Below, one piece after another: positions 61,458 to 64,000 of a stretch of DNA of 64,000 bases (position 1 is its first letter; each line of letters begins with the position of its first letter). The stretch comes from Haloarcula sebkhae (lineage in GTDB: Archaea > Halobacteriota > Halobacteria > Halobacteriales > Haloarculaceae): the NCBI RefSeq assembly GCF_014647415.1, contig NZ_BMPD01000001.1:372001-436000 (forward strand), written 5' to 3'. Under the pieces are notes generated by a model, which saw nothing but the letters and a program-made list of their open reading frames with translations, had not been told where the DNA came from and searched no databases. The position numbers were made by a program, and so were the translations under genes.

Positions 61458-62059
61458 AGTTCGGTGTGGGCCTACATATGTGTTACCGCCGACCGAAGCT
61501 ACCTGATTTCTGACTGTTTGTCGATAAGTACTGATAGTTCATGCATCGATACGACCGAGACAAGGTTAGAAAGGCGGAAGGTTCTTTAGTTTGACGAGTC
61601 TACTTATAATCGCACCCGTTTTGGGTGCCACCACCCCCACCCCCACCCCTCTTTCCAAACTTTTCCATCGCTGCCGAGTTGTCCTAGAAGTACTTCCGTC
61701 AGCGCCGACTGCACGCGTCAGGATGAAGTACGGGGTACTGTTGCGGGACAAACTTCTGCTAGCGCCGTCCTGAGGCTAACGTATATGTCCGTTTCACTGC
61801 TCGAAAACCGCGGTCAGAAGGCGACCGCGCTACGCTCGGAATCGCTCCGTCGCGGATCGTTCCTCTCCGTTCGACCTTACAAAGGCTTCTCGCTATTCGT
61901 GCCTTCGCCGCGCAGAAAAAGTCGCGGTCGGAAGCGACCGCGCTGTCTCACGGCACGAGGTGCCGTTCGACTTCAAAGCGATTCCTCGCTCCGCTCGGAA
62001 TCGCTCCGTCGCGGGTCGTTCCTCCCCGCTCGGATTTGAGGTCGCTCCGCGACCTCGCT
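61458..62059. repeat. Repeat- and hairpin-rich intergenic region before aconitase
   Basis: A 602-base gap with no credible protein gene. It contains a C-rich tract at 61628-61649 after a 6-bp hairpin (gcaccc/gggtgc at 61612-61628) and a TATA-like cttataat at 61602-61609. A 33-base direct repeat (61833-61865 and 61992-62024, one mismatch) is 159 bp apart. Strong hairpins lie at 61923-61942 (cgcggtcg/cgaccgcg, loop gaag) and 61978-62004. The pattern suggests repetitive palindromic tails rather than genes. Confidence 0.55.
62038..62056 (-). terminator. Hairpin just downstream of the aconitase stop
   Basis: The sequence gaggtcgc (62038-62045) pairs with gcgacctc (62049-62056), 8 bp with a 3-base loop, starting three bases after the aconitase stop codon (read on the minus strand). 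Probably a 3'-end structure. Confidence 0.45.
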
Positions 62060-64000
62060 TTAGTCGTCAGCAGGTGCAGCGCCGCCTTCGTCGTGCTGCT
62101 GCTTCGTGTGTGAGAGTTTGCCACCGGCGGCGAGGATCTCGCGCTCGCGCTCGGAGGCGTCGAGTTGGCCGGTCGCTTCCCAGTCGTCGTTCACGCGGAT
62201 AGTGAACTCTTCCTGGCCAGATTTGACGGCCTCGGCCGCGTCGTCGACGATCTCGATATCGTCGCCCTGCTCGATCTTCTCGTAGGTCTCCTCGTCGATG
62301 GTGAGCGGGACGATCCCGAAGTTGAACAGGTTCGCCTTGTGGATGCGGGCGAAGCTCTGTGCGAGGACGGTCTCGATACCCAGGTACATCGGGCACAGGG
62401 CCGCGTGTTCGCGCGAGGAGCCCTGACCGTAGTTCTCGCCAGCGACGAGCACGCCGCCGTCAGCTTCGAGTGCGCGCTCCGCGAACGTGTCGTCGACACG
62501 CGAGAGCGTGAACTCGGAGAGCTTCGGGACGTTCGACCGGTACATCAGGATGTCCTGTGTGGCCGGGATGATGTGGTCCGTCGTGATGTTGTCCTCCATT
62601 TTCAGGAGCGCTTCACCACCGACTTCGGTCTCGAGCGGGTCCTTCAGCGGCACATCGCCGATGTTCGGGCCCTTGATGAGTTCGTCGTCGACAGCGTTCT
62701 CCGGCGCGATGAGGTCCGACTCGGAGTTGCCGATGTACTGGTCGGGCATCTCCAGACCGGGGGCCTCGAGGTCGCCGAGTTCGTCGGCGAGGTCCCGCGG
62801 GTCGACGATTTCGCCTTTGATGGCCGCCGCAGTGGCCACTTCCGGCGAGCAGAGGTAGACGTTGTCGTCCTCGATACCGGAGCGGCCCTCGAAGTTGCGG
62901 TTGAACGTCCGCAGGGAGACGGAGTCGGAGGCCGGGACGTGACCGATGCCGATACAGGCACCACACGTCGCCTCGGAGAAGTTGACGCCGGCGGCCATCA
63001 TCTCCGCGGTCCAGCCCTCGCGGGCCAGCATCTCGGAGGCCTGCTTGGAGCCGGGGGCGACGATCATCTCAGTCTTCTTGTCGATGTTGCGCCCTTCCAG
63101 CATCTTCGCAGCCGGGAGGATGTCCTCGTAGGCGCCGTTCGTACAGGAACCGATCATGACCTGCTCGACGTCGACACCCTCGACTTCGCTGACGGGGACG
63201 ACGTTGTCAGGCATGGACGGCTCTGCGATGAGCGGTTCGAGGTCCGAGAGGTCGACGACGATCTCGTCGGCGTACTCGGCGTCCTCGTCGGGGCCGATGT
63301 CCTCGAAGACGTCCTCGCGGCCGAGGCGTTCGAGGTAATCCTTGGTCTGGTCGTCCGTCGGGAAGATCGAGGACGTCGCACCGAGTTCGGTCCCCATGTT
63401 GGTGATGGTGGTCCGCTCGGGGACGGTCAGCGTCTCGACGCCGGGACCGGTGTATTCGAGCACCTTGCCGACGCCGCCCTTGACCGAAAGCCGGCGGAGC
63501 AGCTCCAAGATGACGTCCTTGGCGGTGGCCCACTCAGGCAGTTCGCCTTCGAGATGGACGTTGACGACTTCCGGCATCTCGATGTAGTAGGCGCCGCCAC
63601 CCATGGCGACGGCGACGTCGAGGCCACCGGACCCGATAGCGAGCTCGCCGAGGCCACCGGGGGTCGGCGTGTGCGAGTCAGACCCGAGCATCGTCTTGCC
63701 GGGTTCGGCGAAGTTCTCTTTGTGGACGTTGTGACAGATACCGTTGCCGGGGCGCGAGAAGTGGGCCCCGAACGTGCCTGCCGCAGAGCGGAGGAAGCGG
63801 TGGTCGTCGGTGTTCTTGAAGTCGAACTGATAGGTCTGGTGGTCACAGTACTGGGCGGCCAGTTCCGTCTGAACCTCTTCGAGGCCCAGCGCTTCGAACT
63901 GCAGCCAGACAAGCGTCCCAGTCGTGTCCTGTGTCAGCACCTGGTCGATCTCGATCCCGATCTCTTCTCCGGGTGTTAGCTCCCCTTCGACGAGATGGTC
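62060..64000 (-). CDS. acnA: Aconitate hydratase (partial; N-terminus beyond the right edge)
   Basis: The C-terminal 646 residues of an aconitase of about 650-660 residues. The frame is open to base 64000, beginning DHLVEGELTPG. The [4Fe-4S] ligands are in GSCTNG and CGACIG, and HNVHKENFAEPG, DSHTPTPGGLG and the swivelling C-terminal domain GENYGQGSSREHAAL are intact. It interconverts citrate and isocitrate in the TCA cycle. This one-chain form of about 650 residues is the mitochondrial/archaeal-type aconitase, shorter than bacterial AcnA. Confidence 0.96.
   Translation of the reverse strand, partial: DHLVEGELTPGEEIGIEIDQVLTQDTTGTLVWLQFEALGLEEVQTELAAQYCDHQTYQFDFKNTDDHRFLRSAAGTFGAHFSRPGNGICHNVHKENFAEPGKTMLGSDSHTPTPGGLGELAIGSGGLDVAVAMGGGAYYIEMPEVVNVHLEGELPEWATAKDVILELLRRLSVKGGVGKVLEYTGPGVETLTVPERTTITNMGTELGATSSIFPTDDQTKDYLERLGREDVFEDIGPDEDAEYADEIVVDLSDLEPLIAEPSMPDNVVPVSEVEGVDVEQVMIGSCTNGAYEDILPAAKMLEGRNIDKKTEMIVAPGSKQASEMLAREGWTAEMMAAGVNFSEATCGACIGIGHVPASDSVSLRTFNRNFEGRSGIEDDNVYLCSPEVATAAAIKGEIVDPRDLADELGDLEAPGLEMPDQYIGNSESDLIAPENAVDDELIKGPNIGDVPLKDPLETEVGGEALLKMEDNITTDHIIPATQDILMYRSNVPKLSEFTLSRVDDTFAERALEADGGVLVAGENYGQGSSREHAALCPMYLGIETVLAQSFARIHKANLFNFGIVPLTIDEETYEKIEQGDDIEIVDDAAEAVKSGQEEFTIRVNDDWEATGQLDASEREREILAAGGKLSHTKQQHDEGGAAPADD

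Noticed and set aside
61566-61773. Two overlapping frames of about 60 codons across the C-rich tract
   Set aside because: They arise from the C/G tract; the products have low complexity and no family.
61785-62039. 84-codon plus-strand frame in the repeat region
   Set aside because: It is made of the 33-base repeat and hairpins, with a basic, serine-rich product atypical of this genome.
62165-63979. 604-codon plus-strand frame opposite aconitase
   Set aside because: A mirror of the aconitase coding strand in a GC-rich genome, with no recognisable domain.
1-64000. CRISPR arrays, insertion sequences, integrases or attachment sites
   Set aside because: No regularly spaced repeats, transposase motifs or tRNA-flanking direct repeats were seen.

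Overview
The window is a stretch of haloarchaeal main chromosome, most like Haloarcula or a close relative in the Haloarculaceae. Evidence: GC-rich, highly acidic proteins; archaeal-only genes (SepF, RLI/ABCE1, archaemetzincin, Sec61-beta/SecG, FAU-1, UbaA, F420H2:NADP oxidoreductase, PINA-type ATPase, geranylgeranyl reductase); haloarchaeal families (DUF5518, DUF5809, DUF5810, DUF7260, Tat lipoproteins, PGF-CTERM tails); and TATA-like boxes about 25-35 bases before start codons, the usual arrangement for leaderless haloarchaeal mRNAs. There is no rRNA, recognisable tRNA, CRISPR array, transposase, integrase or phage gene. The genus is inferred from overall resemblance, not from a search.

Layout. 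0-8.3 kb: ABC-2 type ATPase (cut by the left edge), cell-division protein SepF, a frameshifted small membrane protein, a PUA protein, a BtuF-like binding protein, the E1-like enzyme UbaA, a soluble chemotaxis transducer, an M32 carboxypeptidase and an M20 peptidase. 8.4-17.8 kb: PINA-type PIN/ATPase/KH protein, YqcI/YcgG protein plus isochorismatase-like hydrolase, an HTH protein, an EMC6-like protein coupled to RLI, archaemetzincin divergent from UPF0146 and a HAD phosphatase, and npdG. 17.75-18.0 kb: a GC-rich hairpin-dense gap that may encode an RNA. 18-26.4 kb: a response regulator, thioredoxin, SecG, FAU-1, a Tat/PGF-CTERM LVIVD protein, a LURP-one protein and uvrA. 26.4-35.7 kb: membrane proteins, a pentapeptide-repeat channel-like protein, a BNR-repeat protein and a MoxR/DUF4129/DUF58/membrane-protein operon. 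35.8-46.5 kb: geranylgeranyl reductase, AI-2E transporter-like protein, a divergent pair of two-domain sulfurtransferases, a 39-residue zinc-finger microprotein, a beta-CASP ribonuclease, a 59-residue ribbon-helix-helix protein, a frameshifted cupin, a CNNM/CorC-like protein, an SDR and a glutaredoxin-like protein.

47.0-58.2 kb is a phosphate region. pstS-pstC-pstA-pstB-phoU-(AbrB+PhoU)-thiE lie on the minus strand. A second AbrB+PhoU protein lies on the plus strand behind an unusually A+T-rich regulatory stretch, with two haloarchaea-specific coiled-coil proteins nearby. 58.5-61.5 kb is a compact minus-strand run: DUF5810, DUF5809, a membrane-anchored protein, a NUDIX hydrolase and a rhodanese, preceded by rimI. 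61.5-62.06 kb is a repeat- and hairpin-rich gap. The rest is aconitase, cut by the right edge.

The most useful leads are the hairpin-dense 17.75-17.95 kb gap; the 32-bp-spaced direct repeat before the second AbrB+PhoU gene; two microproteins under 60 residues with their own promoters; the single-chain membrane/DUF58 protein in the MoxR operon; and two single-base frameshifts in otherwise intact genes, which could be decay or sequencing errors. I found no defence or biosynthetic system that I could call clearly new.
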